In this document: in pieces, positions 5,852 to 13,121 of the stretch
Layout of the letters: every line of letters begins with the position of its first letter
How positions within the stretch are numbered: the stretch's first letter is position 1
NCBI GenBank assembly: GCA_905479665.1
Contig: CAJQNM010000251.1
Coordinates: 1 to 13,505 of the forward strand
Length of the DNA: 13,505 bases
Origin: an uncultured Saprospiraceae bacterium
GTDB taxonomy: Bacteria > Bacteroidota > Bacteroidia > Chitinophagales > Saprospiraceae
Reading direction: 5' to 3'
Program-made: the position numbers and the translations under genes
Notes under the pieces: generated by a model
The model's input: the letters and a program-made list of their open reading frames with translations, nothing else
Told to the model about the DNA's origin: nothing
The model's database searches: none

Positions 5852-7009
5852 GAAGCTAAATTTGATCCGGAGAAAGCCCGCACTGAAGGGGCTGATGAAT
5901 TTTCCTTGATCTTTATTCCAACTCAGCTGACCTATCAGGTCAAGATCCCAGTTTTGTGCGACAGAAACGGTCACCGTCGGATTTACAAAAAGCGTCTGAG
6001 CTTCGACCGGAGAATAGATCCAAGCGATGCCGGTGTTTATCAAGGAGGTGAGTGGATAGCTGGTCTGGAGAAAGATGGCATGTTTGAAAGGATACAGATT
6101 CTTGGCCGTAAGATTAAAATTGAAGAGGGTGGCAAGCGTACCAGTAGTCGTTCCATTGCTGTTGTACAGATAACCAAGGCCCAGGAAAATTCCACTGCCA
6201 AAAACGTAGTCGATACCACTCGACAGCGCAAAACTAGTCTCAGTACCTCCTGCTCCGTCGGGTGTAAAAACCGACCACTCTCCCTTAAAGCCTGCGGTCT
6301 TGATATTTCCAGCCCATCCACCACCAAAAACATAGTCGCCTGAAGCCCAACCTGCTAGGAGCTGAAAATCATACTGCAGGGCATTCCATTTGAACAACAT
6401 GGCGGTCGTCCGCTCATCCCAGGTGTCTCCCAGATTGGTCGCTATTTCTATACTCGAAGCCGTGCCCAAATAGTAACGCATTAGGATTGCATCACTCCCA
6501 GGCCGCTCTTCGTAATCAAAATCAGTGAAGGAAAAAGCATTGAAAATATCGTTGGGATTCCAGACGGTATTGATGCCCCAATTGATCCGTTGGCGACCCA
6601 CTCTCACTTCCAGCGAATTCTTTGCGTACTGGACATATGCCCGATCGAGCGTACTATTGAGCACCCAGCTGGGCTTATCTATCCACAAGACTGACAGATC
6701 AAAACGGTCGTTGTTGCCCATTTCAATCTGATCCCCATTGATAAGATTGAGCTGCACAAAATCTCCATAGAAGAGACGATTTCGAGCCTCCACTCGGACG
6801 GTCCAATGCTCATGTGGATACCAACGAAAGTTGAGTCGATTATGAATGAGATTGTCTAATAGAGGCTGATCCAAACCTTGCAGCGAATACACGGACTGAA
6901 GGTTCTTCACGTATCCGGAGAGCGACCAGTTCCTCGGTTTTTCTTCCTGACTTGTCACCGGTAGGTAGATCAGCCAGATGATACCAAACAGTGAAAGTAA
7001 CTTCTTCAC
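5849..7009 (-). CDS. Porin-like outer-membrane beta-barrel protein of the Lol-like ABC operon
   Basis: A 386-residue protein starting at GTG (7009), with a clear signal peptide (MKKLLSLFGIIWLIYLPVTSQ). The GTG overlaps the TGA of the ATPase gene (7006-7009), and no alternative start keeps the signal peptide. The mature chain shows many amphipathic strands. It contains a conserved-looking segment, LEVRVGRQRINWGINTVWNP, followed by NDIFNAFSFTDFDYEERPGSDA; this resembles DUF1302- or alginate-export-like barrels, which share a GRQ..-WG motif. The last residue is Phe (RIKFSF), as expected of a BAM-folded barrel. It is the last gene of the operon and presumably the outer-membrane partner of the transporter. 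The exact family and substrate are not recognised. Confidence 0.82.
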   Translation of the reverse strand: MKKLLSLFGIIWLIYLPVTSQEEKPRNWSLSGYVKNLQSVYSLQGLDQPLLDNLIHNRLNFRWYPHEHWTVRVEARNRLFYGDFVQLNLINGDQIEMGNNDRFDLSVLWIDKPSWVLNSTLDRAYVQYAKNSLEVRVGRQRINWGINTVWNPNDIFNAFSFTDFDYEERPGSDAILMRYYLGTASSIEIATNLGDTWDERTTAMLFKWNALQYDFQLLAGWASGDYVFGGGWAGNIKTAGFKGEWSVFTPDGAGGTETSFALSSGIDYVFGSGIFLGLGYLYNSNGTTTGTLATLFNFNLTAKNLYPFKHAIFLQTSYPLTSLINTGIAWIYSPVEAQTLFVNPTVTVSVAQNWDLDLIGQLSWNKDQGKFISPFSAGFLRIKFSF

Positions 7010-7695
7010 TTGCGCTCGTCTGAAATGATCTTACCATCCTCTAGCAGAACAATACGTCTGGCCCGGTCTATCACACGCTGATCGTGTGTAGAGAAAACAA
7101 ACGTCATCCCCTCTTCGCGATTCAAATTTGCCATAAGGTCCAGTAGATCGGAGGTGGATACGGAATCTAAATTAGCGGTAGGTTCATCTGCCAAGATAAA
7201 GGCTGGTTTTGGTGCGAGCGCTCTTGCCACTGCCACCCGCTGCTGTTGTCCCCCAGAGAGCTCAGAGGGTCTGTTACTCATACGATCGGCTAGTCCCACC
7301 GCCTGCATGAGCTCAAGTGTTCGAGCATCACGTTCTTCTTGAGATCTATTTTGCAGGAGCATGACAAATTCCACATTCTCTTTGGCAGTCAAGACGGGAA
7401 TGAGGTTGTACGACTGAAAAACAAAACCAATATTTTCTCTGCGAAAATCGATCAGTTGATTATCAGACAAATTTGAGATGTCGTTCCCCCGAATCTTTAT
7501 GGTTCCAGAACTTGGGCGGTCCAGACCACCAATAATATTTAGCATGGTTGTTTTACCGGACCCAGAAGGACCAACGATTGCTGTAAACTCTCCCTTCTCA
7601 ATTGTGAGATCTACACCGCGCAGGGCATGTACGTGCACCGCAGTCTCTGTGTATGATTTATGTAGATCAATTATCTCGATTATTGGAATATTCAT
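7006..7695 (-). CDS. ABC transporter ATPase, LolD/MacB type
   Basis: A 229-residue cytoplasmic ATPase with every ABC motif intact: Walker A GPSGSGKT at residues 42-49, Q-loop FVFQSYNLIPVLTAKENV near 92-109, signature LSGGQQQR, Walker B FILADEPTANLD and the switch histidine in STHD. The LIPVLTAKENV and TANLD wording is characteristic of the LolD/MacB/FtsE group, which powers FtsX-like permeases by mechanotransmission rather than classical import. It should pair with the two upstream permeases. It starts 8 bp after the second permease and overlaps the next gene by 4 bp. A dedicated lipoprotein or lipid release function is inferred from the neighbours, not from this protein alone. Confidence 0.95.
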   Translation of the reverse strand: MNIPIIEIIDLHKSYTETAVHVHALRGVDLTIEKGEFTAIVGPSGSGKTTMLNIIGGLDRPSSGTIKIRGNDISNLSDNQLIDFRRENIGFVFQSYNLIPVLTAKENVEFVMLLQNRSQEERDARTLELMQAVGLADRMSNRPSELSGGQQQRVAVARALAPKPAFILADEPTANLDSVSTSDLLDLMANLNREEGMTFVFSTHDQRVIDRARRIVLLEDGKIISDERK

Positions 7696-7703
7696 GGTCT
7701 ATT

Positions 7704-8921
7704 TCAAATTTTTCGTAGGGCCTCGACAGGTCGCAAACGGGTTGCTTTTATTGATGGATAGATCGAAGCGAGCAATCCCGTTATGACAACAGCCATGGCC
7801 ACCAAAACATAATTACTTGCATCGAGGGATGGTCGCACCAGGTCGCTCATACCAAATTCTTCTAGTGCCGCACTCCAGCGAGCCAAACTTATTCCTTTGC
7901 GATTTAATATCTCGATGGTAATGAAACCCAAAAAAATACCAACCGGTGCTCCAATCACGGAAATCAATAGCGTCTCCAAACACACCATCAAAAAGACCTT
8001 TCCTTTATTCATGCCAATGGCCATCAGCATACCCAATTCTCTCATGCGCTCCAGGACGGCCATCATCATAGTATTAATAATGCCGAAAATCAAGGCTAAC
8101 ATAAATATGACAATCATGACCGTCATATTTATTTTGATTTGAGAGTTCATCAACTCTAAGTCGGGAGAAAGTTGGCGATAATTTTCGACAAGTACATCTT
8201 GGTGCCTTTCGGATAGTGCGATTGTCTTTACTTCCACTTCGTCAAAATTATGCAAGACTACTGCAATTTCGTGTGCTGCAGATCCAGGTATTTCAGCCAG
8301 TCGACGTAAGTCCGAAATATTGGCGTAGATATAGAGCTCGTCATTGAGCCTTTTGTTGCTTTGATAAATTCCAGCCACCCTAAAAGCAGCACTTGATATT
8401 TCTTGTGTGGCCGTCTGAAAAGTGAGTACCAACTTCGAACGAAGTTTAACCTTAAGTTTATCGGCCATGCGGCGACTGATCAAGAGTTGATTTTTACTGG
8501 ACGGATCAAGAGGGGCGCCTTCGACAATTTTATTGTCTAGCTGTGTCACTTCTTGCTCAGCCAATGGCTCGACTCCTATTGCCATGACTCCCTGCACTGC
8601 AGCCGAAGAGGCCAGCATTCCGTTGAGAACAATCCGTTCACTCGTAGCCTTTATTTCAGCATCCGTTCTTAATTCCTCAAGAATATCTGCTGAATTAGGA
8701 ATGACCAGAGCACTTTCAAAATCATCTTTAAATCTCGGATGGTGATACTGCAAGTGTGAGGTCTCATTCTGAATGACATTACCCATGTAGTTTTGCACTT
8801 GTCCTTCAAAAAATCCCAACAGAAAAACCAGTGCCCAAATACCTACAATAATCGACCCGATGACAACCAGCGTTCGTGTTTTACTCCTCCATATATTTCG
8901 CCAAGCAACTGTAAATAACAT
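7704..8921 (-). CDS. FtsX/LolC-E-like ABC permease, second subunit
   Basis: A 405-residue inner-membrane protein. The N-terminus WRNIWRSKTRT is followed by the first membrane helix (about 18-38). A large periplasmic domain of MacB type (about 40-260) comes next, then three helices near 265-290, 310-335 and 368-392 that form an FtsX domain. The cytoplasmic loop after the second helix carries ERMRELGMLMAIGM, the coupling segment typical of the LolC/LolE/MacB group. It ends with SIKATRLRPVEALRKI, another family signature. It lies 13 bp after the first permease and shares its layout, so the two probably form a heterodimer as LolC and LolE do. It is too divergent to call LolC or LolE themselves. 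Confidence 0.92.
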   Translation of the reverse strand: MLFTVAWRNIWRSKTRTLVVIGSIIVGIWALVFLLGFFEGQVQNYMGNVIQNETSHLQYHHPRFKDDFESALVIPNSADILEELRTDAEIKATSERIVLNGMLASSAAVQGVMAIGVEPLAEQEVTQLDNKIVEGAPLDPSSKNQLLISRRMADKLKVKLRSKLVLTFQTATQEISSAAFRVAGIYQSNKRLNDELYIYANISDLRRLAEIPGSAAHEIAVVLHNFDEVEVKTIALSERHQDVLVENYRQLSPDLELMNSQIKINMTVMIVIFMLALIFGIINTMMMAVLERMRELGMLMAIGMNKGKVFLMVCLETLLISVIGAPVGIFLGFITIEILNRKGISLARWSAALEEFGMSDLVRPSLDASNYVLVAMAVVITGLLASIYPSIKATRLRPVEALRKI

Positions 8922-8934
8922 GATCGTAAATTAT

Positions 8935-10155
8935 TTAGCTGCGCATGGCCTTGACCGGTTGCAAGTTATTGATCTTCAAAATAGGGTATATCGAAAGCAC
9001 AGAAATGATGATAAAAATGATGATGGCCTGGATAATAAAAATTTCAGGATCGGTTGAGGTCGGAATGACTGGCTCAACGCCAAAGCTCTCAAAAGCCTCT
9101 GCTTGTTCCTCGGGCAAGCGAATGGGATTCCGATTAAAATAAATAGTAAACGGCAATGAGACGACGACTCCAGCGAGACACCCGATAATACCAATTGCTA
9201 TTGTTTCTAGCCACAACATGAGATTAATTTGAGATGATTTCATTCCGATCGCCTTAAGAATGCCAAATTCATGCTGTCTTTCTTTGACCATCATGAGCAG
9301 GGTCCCAAAAATTCCAAAAGACACAATGAGATAAAGCACTGCGAGTATAATTTGTCCTCCCGCAATGTCCAGTGCACGGGCTTGCATCAGATCAGGGAGC
9401 ATCTCCTTGTAGTTCATCACCTCGTACTTTTCTTGATCCAAAATAGACCTTGCGCTCTCCTCGACCAGAGTCATTTCATCGGCATCTTCTACGTCTGCGA
9501 TAAGAGTAGTGACCAAGTCTCCTGTACCATAAAACCATTGCGCAGTGGTCAGCTCCATATAGATCATTTGCTTGTTGAGCTGCGGGGATGACATATGCAC
9601 CAAACCCCGTACCGGAAATTTGCCGGCTGCATTGATGCCATGATACCCCTGACTGATCAAGACGAGCGTGTCACCAAGCTCCAGCTGTAAGTATTCTGCC
9701 AATCCTTCAGCAACCAAGACTCCATCATCTCCTATCTCAAGATATCGTCCTTGTTGAATCCGGTCAGCCATTTTGGTGAAATTATTTTCCAGCTCGGGAG
9801 ATATTCCAATCACCAGAGTCCCTTTGGTCCGGGTGTCTAAAGAAGCAAGGGCAAAGCTCTCAATGCGAGGCACCATTGACTTTAAACCATCAACATTTTG
9901 CATTTGAGACCTGACTTCTTTGGGGTCAAAAGAATTGTCGATCGTCTTCTCCTCCCAAAATCCCTGCTGGTGCACTTGGATGTAGCCAAAATGATACTTG
10001 ACAACGCTGTCGACCATGTGACTCCAGGTACCAAGCTGTATCGACGTCATAGCTACGCCAAAAAACACAGCAAATAATATGGAGGCTGCTGTAATGAGGG
10101 TCCGCCGTTTGTTGCGCCAGACATTACGTCGAGCAAGGGTCAGGATATTTGGCAT
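8935..10155 (-). CDS. FtsX/LolC-E-like ABC permease, first subunit
   Basis: A 406-residue inner-membrane permease of the same type as its downstream neighbour. The N-terminus is ARRNVWRNKRRT. The first helix covers about 19-41, followed by a periplasmic domain, then helices near 268-291, 312-336 and 371-393. The coupling segment ERQHEFGILKAIGM is at about 292-305, and the C-terminus is LKINNLQPVKAMRS. Its ATG directly follows the TAG of the LolA-like gene with no spacer. The shared W-R-N-x-W-R-x-K-x-R-T start and the equal length show that the two permeases are ancient paralogues. The periplasmic domain should contact the LolA-like carrier, if the analogy with LolC-LolA holds. Confidence 0.92.
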   Translation of the reverse strand: MPNILTLARRNVWRNKRRTLITAASILFAVFFGVAMTSIQLGTWSHMVDSVVKYHFGYIQVHQQGFWEEKTIDNSFDPKEVRSQMQNVDGLKSMVPRIESFALASLDTRTKGTLVIGISPELENNFTKMADRIQQGRYLEIGDDGVLVAEGLAEYLQLELGDTLVLISQGYHGINAAGKFPVRGLVHMSSPQLNKQMIYMELTTAQWFYGTGDLVTTLIADVEDADEMTLVEESARSILDQEKYEVMNYKEMLPDLMQARALDIAGGQIILAVLYLIVSFGIFGTLLMMVKERQHEFGILKAIGMKSSQINLMLWLETIAIGIIGCLAGVVVSLPFTIYFNRNPIRLPEEQAEAFESFGVEPVIPTSTDPEIFIIQAIIIFIIISVLSIYPILKINNLQPVKAMRS

Positions 10156-10911
10156 CTACCTCACTTGTTTCATGTTCTGAATGGAAAAAAAAGATTCTTT
10201 GATGGGCTGGTCGAAAAGCAGTTCTTGCTGCTCAATGATTGTCATCTTACCTTCCTCCTCTGCCGGGATCATCTCCATCCGGGAAGGCAGTAAGCGACCA
10301 CCCAGCTCTACGATATTCTTACCCAACATAGTATTGACCAGAAAGCCATCCTCATCAAAAAACTCGGTTTTGAGCTGGAGGTAATCCTTCTTATCAATGC
10401 GGGCCACTACTTTGCCCCAGACCACTGGTGCCTCTGGCTTAGGGATCAACTCAATCACATGGCACATGAGACCCTCTACCTCTTCCTCTCCGATCAGTTT
10501 GTGTTCATAGTCCACTACGATGCTCGATTCGCGCACCAAATCATCATTGGTAAAGTCAGATCCCATCCACGATTGCATCATCATTGATGGGGGCAACTTG
10601 ATGGAACGATCAATGCTCGGCTGCCAATTCCAGATTTCTCCCTCCCGTTTCAAAAAAGCCGTTCCCTTGTCACGTGCCGGAGAAGTGATCAAGGTGAGCG
10701 AATAGCCCGATCCCATAGACCAAGACTTCATCGTGATTTCCCGCTGCCATGTAGGCCTGACGATCGTCATTTTCATCACTCCTTGGCTAGATTCAACTCC
10801 ACGAGCTCGATCATCTGCGATCTGTATGATCTCAATTGCCGTTTCTTGAGCGACCAAAAGGACTGGACATAACGACAGTAAGATTAGTATCAGATAAGAT
10901 AGCTGCTTCAT
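10156..10911 (-). CDS. Periplasmic LolA-like outer-membrane lipoprotein-sorting protein
   Basis: A 251-residue exported protein with a signal peptide (about 1-21, MKQLSYLILILLSLCPVLLVAQ). Cys15 has a poor lipobox (LSLC), so soluble export is more likely than lipidation. The mature part has the order of the LolA_like (PF17131-type) proteins: RPTWQREITMKSWSMG, SPARDKGTAFLKREGEIWNWQPSIDRSIKLPPSMM, then SWMGSDFTNDDLVRES. A strand-rich C-terminal half follows (LIGEEEVEGLMCHVIELIPK and onward). It is predicted to carry a lipid or lipoprotein across the periplasm in an open beta-barrel-like cavity. Position between tetR and the permeases fits a carrier dedicated to this ABC transporter. The 49-bp gap to tetR shows no convincing promoter. 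Confidence 0.88.
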   Translation of the reverse strand: MKQLSYLILILLSLCPVLLVAQETAIEIIQIADDRARGVESSQGVMKMTIVRPTWQREITMKSWSMGSGYSLTLITSPARDKGTAFLKREGEIWNWQPSIDRSIKLPPSMMMQSWMGSDFTNDDLVRESSIVVDYEHKLIGEEEVEGLMCHVIELIPKPEAPVVWGKVVARIDKKDYLQLKTEFFDEDGFLVNTMLGKNIVELGGRLLPSRMEMIPAEEEGKMTIIEQQELLFDQPIKESFFSIQNMKQVR

Positions 10912-10960
10912 TTTTTTAGATTATTCTAATTTTCAATTTCACGGTTCCTAGAATTACAAC

Positions 10961-11545
10961 CTAGACAAGGTCAAATCGTTCTTTCAAATGTGCAATTTGG
11001 TGATCTAAAGGGTAATTTTCTTGCATTCCTACATATTGCAATGCAATTCCGTCAATTAGTGCACCCAAGAGGAGCGCTTCCTTATACGGCTTATGTACGC
11101 CCATTCGAGAAAAAAGCGAGGTGGCTTTGGTGATTTGGCGCTTATTTTGTTTTTGAGACATCTCCGCCATTTTGGATCCGACCCCTTTTTGTAACGATAA
11201 TAGAATAATAAGCCGCCAAAATACCCGATTGTTCCTTATCACTAAGAAAACTTGATCGATGATGCGACTCAAATGTTCCTGTGGAGTCCGTATTTCATCG
11301 TCTTCTTGGTCAAAAATGTCATTTCCGACCTTCATCGCGCTTTCCAAAATGGATCTTAGAAGGTGATCCTTTCCTTCGAAGTAATTGTATATCAACCCTT
11401 TAGATATACCAGCCGCTTTTGCAATAGCGCTGATCGAGGTGGATTCATACCCATGATTTGAAAAAAGATCCAATGCCGCCTCCAGAATATTGTCTCGACT
11501 CTGTTGCCGTATTATTTCAATCTGTTCTTTGCTCTTAGGTGACAT
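10961..11545 (-). CDS. TetR-family transcriptional repressor
   Basis: A 194-residue regulator. The DNA-binding domain spans about 14-65: ILEAALDLFSNHGYESTSISAIAKAAGISKGLIYNYFEGKDHLL, with the recognition helix around 47-56. The remainder (about 70-194) is a helical ligand-binding and dimerisation domain without recognisable family-specific residues. It is the first gene of the transport operon, and an 18-bp near-palindrome lies 7 bp before its ATG. It therefore very likely represses its own operon and is released by a ligand, perhaps the transported compound or a sign of envelope stress. The start at 11545 keeps a normal short N-terminal arm. Confidence 0.93.
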   Translation of the reverse strand: MSPKSKEQIEIIRQQSRDNILEAALDLFSNHGYESTSISAIAKAAGISKGLIYNYFEGKDHLLRSILESAMKVGNDIFDQEDDEIRTPQEHLSRIIDQVFLVIRNNRVFWRLIILLSLQKGVGSKMAEMSQKQNKRQITKATSLFSRMGVHKPYKEALLLGALIDGIALQYVGMQENYPLDHQIAHLKERFDLV

Positions 11546-11552
11546 TTTATAT

Positions 11553-11570
11553 TGACCGAACGTTCAGTCA
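11553..11570. promoter_or_regulatory. Probable TetR operator
   Basis: TGACCGAACGTTCAGTCA is an 18-bp inverted repeat with a single mismatched pair (C11557 and A11566) around the core GAACGTTC. Its size and symmetry are those of operators of TetR-family repressors. It lies between the predicted -7 element and the tetR start codon, over the predicted transcription start, a position where a bound repressor blocks RNA polymerase. Confidence 0.75.
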
Positions 11571-11602
11571 TAAAGATATATCAATTTTGCATGCCACGCA
11601 AG
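11571..11602 (-). promoter_or_regulatory. Predicted promoter of the tetR-transporter operon
   Basis: On the minus strand, CTTG (11602-11599) is followed after 20 bases by TATCTTTA (11578-11571). This is close to the Bacteroidota consensus TTTG - about 20 - TAnnTTTG, with one mismatch in each part. The start of transcription would fall near 11564, inside the operator. No second promoter is evident within the operon. Confidence 0.5.
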
Positions 11603-11611
11603 TACGCTTAG

Positions 11612-11630
11612 CAAAAAGGCTCATAGAGCC
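11612..11630 (-). terminator. Intrinsic terminator downstream of lysC
   Basis: On the minus strand, GGCTC-TAT-GAGCC (11630-11618) forms a five-pair stem with a three-base loop, followed by five T residues (11617-11613). It lies about 97 bases after the lysC stop and only 9 bases before the -33 element of the tetR promoter, so it would insulate the operon from lysC transcription. The stem is short, so efficiency may be moderate. Confidence 0.55.
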
Positions 11631-11669
11631 CGTCATCATTACGTCTCAATCAAAAGAGTAGTTGCTTGC

Positions 11670-11683
11670 TACCCAGCTGGGTA
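11670..11683. other. Perfect 14-bp palindrome in the lysC 3' region
   Basis: TACCCAGCTGGGTA reads the same on both strands. It lies 43 bases after the lysC stop and about 68 bases upstream of the tetR -33 element. It could be a hairpin in the lysC 3' untranslated region (stem TACCC/GGGTA, loop AGCT) or a protein-binding site. No T-run follows on either strand. Confidence 0.45.
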
Positions 11684-11726
11684 CAAAAATTGAAATAATA
11701 TTTTAGATCTGACTAAATATTTCTTG

Positions 11727-13046
11727 CTAAATCTCAAAAAGACCGCCATTGAGTGCAATCAGAGCCTTCCTTTTATCATCCGCATGGACGAGAATCGATA
11801 CATTATACCGGCTGCCCCCATATGATATCATGCGAATAGGAATGCTACGAAGTGAGTCGAAAATGCGGGAAGCATAACCCATTTGATCCATGCCAAAGTC
11901 TCCGACAACGCAGATGCTTGATTGATTGGGATCAATTTCTACCTCACCCAGCAATTTAAGATCCTGCACAATCCGCGAAAGGTTCTGATCGTCATCGATG
12001 GTGAGTGATACAGCCACCTCCGAAGTGGTTATCATGTCGATAGATGTCTCATATCGTTCGAAAATCTGAAATATCTTCTTGAGAAAACCATATGCATTAA
12101 ACATCCGACCAGAAGTGATCTTGACCGCTGTTATATCATCTTTTGCAGCGATCGCGGTAATGCTCTGCTTAGAGCTTTGTTCACTAATCAGTGTTCCATC
12201 CGCCTTGGGATCCAGTGTATTTCTTAAGCGGATCGGAATATTGGCTTGTTCGGCAGGACGAACACAGGTGGGGTGGAGGATCTTCGCCCCGAAATAGGCC
12301 AGCTCGGCGGCCTGGCGGTACGAAAGATGTCTGATCGGAAACGTCTTCTCTACCACGCGTGGATCATTGTTGTGCAACCCATCTATATCCGTCCAAATTT
12401 GCACTTCTTTAGCCTCAATAGCCTGCCCGATTAGTGTGGCAGTAAAGTCACTTCCTCCTCTTTTTAGATTATCAACTTCGCCAAAAGCATTCCGACAGAT
12501 ATATCCCTGGGTGATGTACAATCCACTCTCCTCATACTGCGCCATTTCTTTGCTCAACATGGATTTTATATAGTACTCATCCGGCTCCCCTGATTTATCA
12601 ATTCGCATAAATTCTAAGGCAGGCAATAACTGCTCGTGAATACCTTGAGACTTCAAATACCAGCTAAATAAATGCGTGGAAATTATCTCTCCTTGAGCCA
12701 AGAGTATTTTTTCCGACTCAGAGTCAATCTTATTTGCGACAATACCTTGCAGAAAATCGAACCTTTCAAGCACGAACGCCGCTGCATCATTGAGTTGTGC
12801 CGTACCCTTCAGTAAGTCTGCTATGTATTCTTTGTAGTGTTCTTGCAGGAGGGCAAGCTTCTCAACGGCTCCAGCTGCGTCGCTAGCAGCAGCCTTTGCA
12901 TGGATTTGCACAAGGGCATTTGTCGTTCCTGATACTGCCGAAAGTACCACAAATACTGGGTGCTGATCATTTAGGACAATTGCCGCTGCTTGCTTCATGC
13001 GCGCGGCAGAACCCAATGATGTCCCTCCAAATTTATAAACGATCAT
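11727..13046 (-). CDS. lysC: Aspartokinase, monofunctional LysC type
   Basis: A 439-residue aspartate kinase, the first step from aspartate to lysine, threonine and methionine. The kinase domain begins with VYKFGGTSLGSAARM at residues 3-17 and contains FVVLSAVSGTTNALV, the LKRGGSDFTATLIG segment, VQIWTDIDGLHNNDPRVV and AELAYFGAKILHPTCVRPAE. Two ACT domains follow from about 300 (ITSGRMFNAYGFLKKIFQIFERYETSIDMITTSEVAVSLTID, then SSICVVGDFG to the end). Their wording resembles the lysine-sensing region of E. coli LysC, which suggests feedback control by lysine. There is no homoserine dehydrogenase fusion. I chose the ATG at 13046: it is preceded by GGGAGG two bases upstream and lies just after a good promoter. 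An in-frame TTG at 13070 falls inside that promoter and is rejected. Confidence 0.95.
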   Translation of the reverse strand: MIVYKFGGTSLGSAARMKQAAAIVLNDQHPVFVVLSAVSGTTNALVQIHAKAAASDAAGAVEKLALLQEHYKEYIADLLKGTAQLNDAAAFVLERFDFLQGIVANKIDSESEKILLAQGEIISTHLFSWYLKSQGIHEQLLPALEFMRIDKSGEPDEYYIKSMLSKEMAQYEESGLYITQGYICRNAFGEVDNLKRGGSDFTATLIGQAIEAKEVQIWTDIDGLHNNDPRVVEKTFPIRHLSYRQAAELAYFGAKILHPTCVRPAEQANIPIRLRNTLDPKADGTLISEQSSKQSITAIAAKDDITAVKITSGRMFNAYGFLKKIFQIFERYETSIDMITTSEVAVSLTIDDDQNLSRIVQDLKLLGEVEIDPNQSSICVVGDFGMDQMGYASRIFDSLRSIPIRMISYGGSRYNVSILVHADDKRKALIALNGGLFEI

Positions 13047-13067
13047 AGCCTCCCAATTTAAAGGTGG

Positions 13068-13100
13068 CAAAGGTAAGGATCTGGAATTATCTGAGGCAAG
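13068..13100 (-). promoter_or_regulatory. Predicted lysC promoter
   Basis: On the minus strand, CTTG (13100-13097) and TACCTTTG (13075-13068) are separated by 21 bases. The -7 part is an exact TAnnTTTG match. Transcription would start near 13061, leaving a leader of about 15 bases before the ATG at 13046. It lies in the 75-bp gap after the AraC-family gene, so lysC is probably transcribed independently of it. Confidence 0.6.
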
Positions 13101-13121
13101 GGTGTTCTTTCAGCTTGTTAG

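Noticed and set aside
5765..6343. 192-codon rightward open frame
   Set aside because: It lies antisense to the porin-like gene, begins in the intergenic repeat, and its translation has no domain or signal. The opposite strand has a signal peptide, barrel strands and operon context.
10912..10960. Separate promoter between tetR and the LolA-like gene
   Set aside because: No TAnnTTTG with a -33 partner is found in the 49 bases. A weak GGTT/AACC inverted repeat is too short to interpret.
13047..13070. Longer lysC with a TTG start at 13070
   Set aside because: The TTG lies inside the exact TACCTTTG promoter element, and the added residues precede the conserved aspartokinase N-terminus. The ATG at 13046 fits family and promoter.
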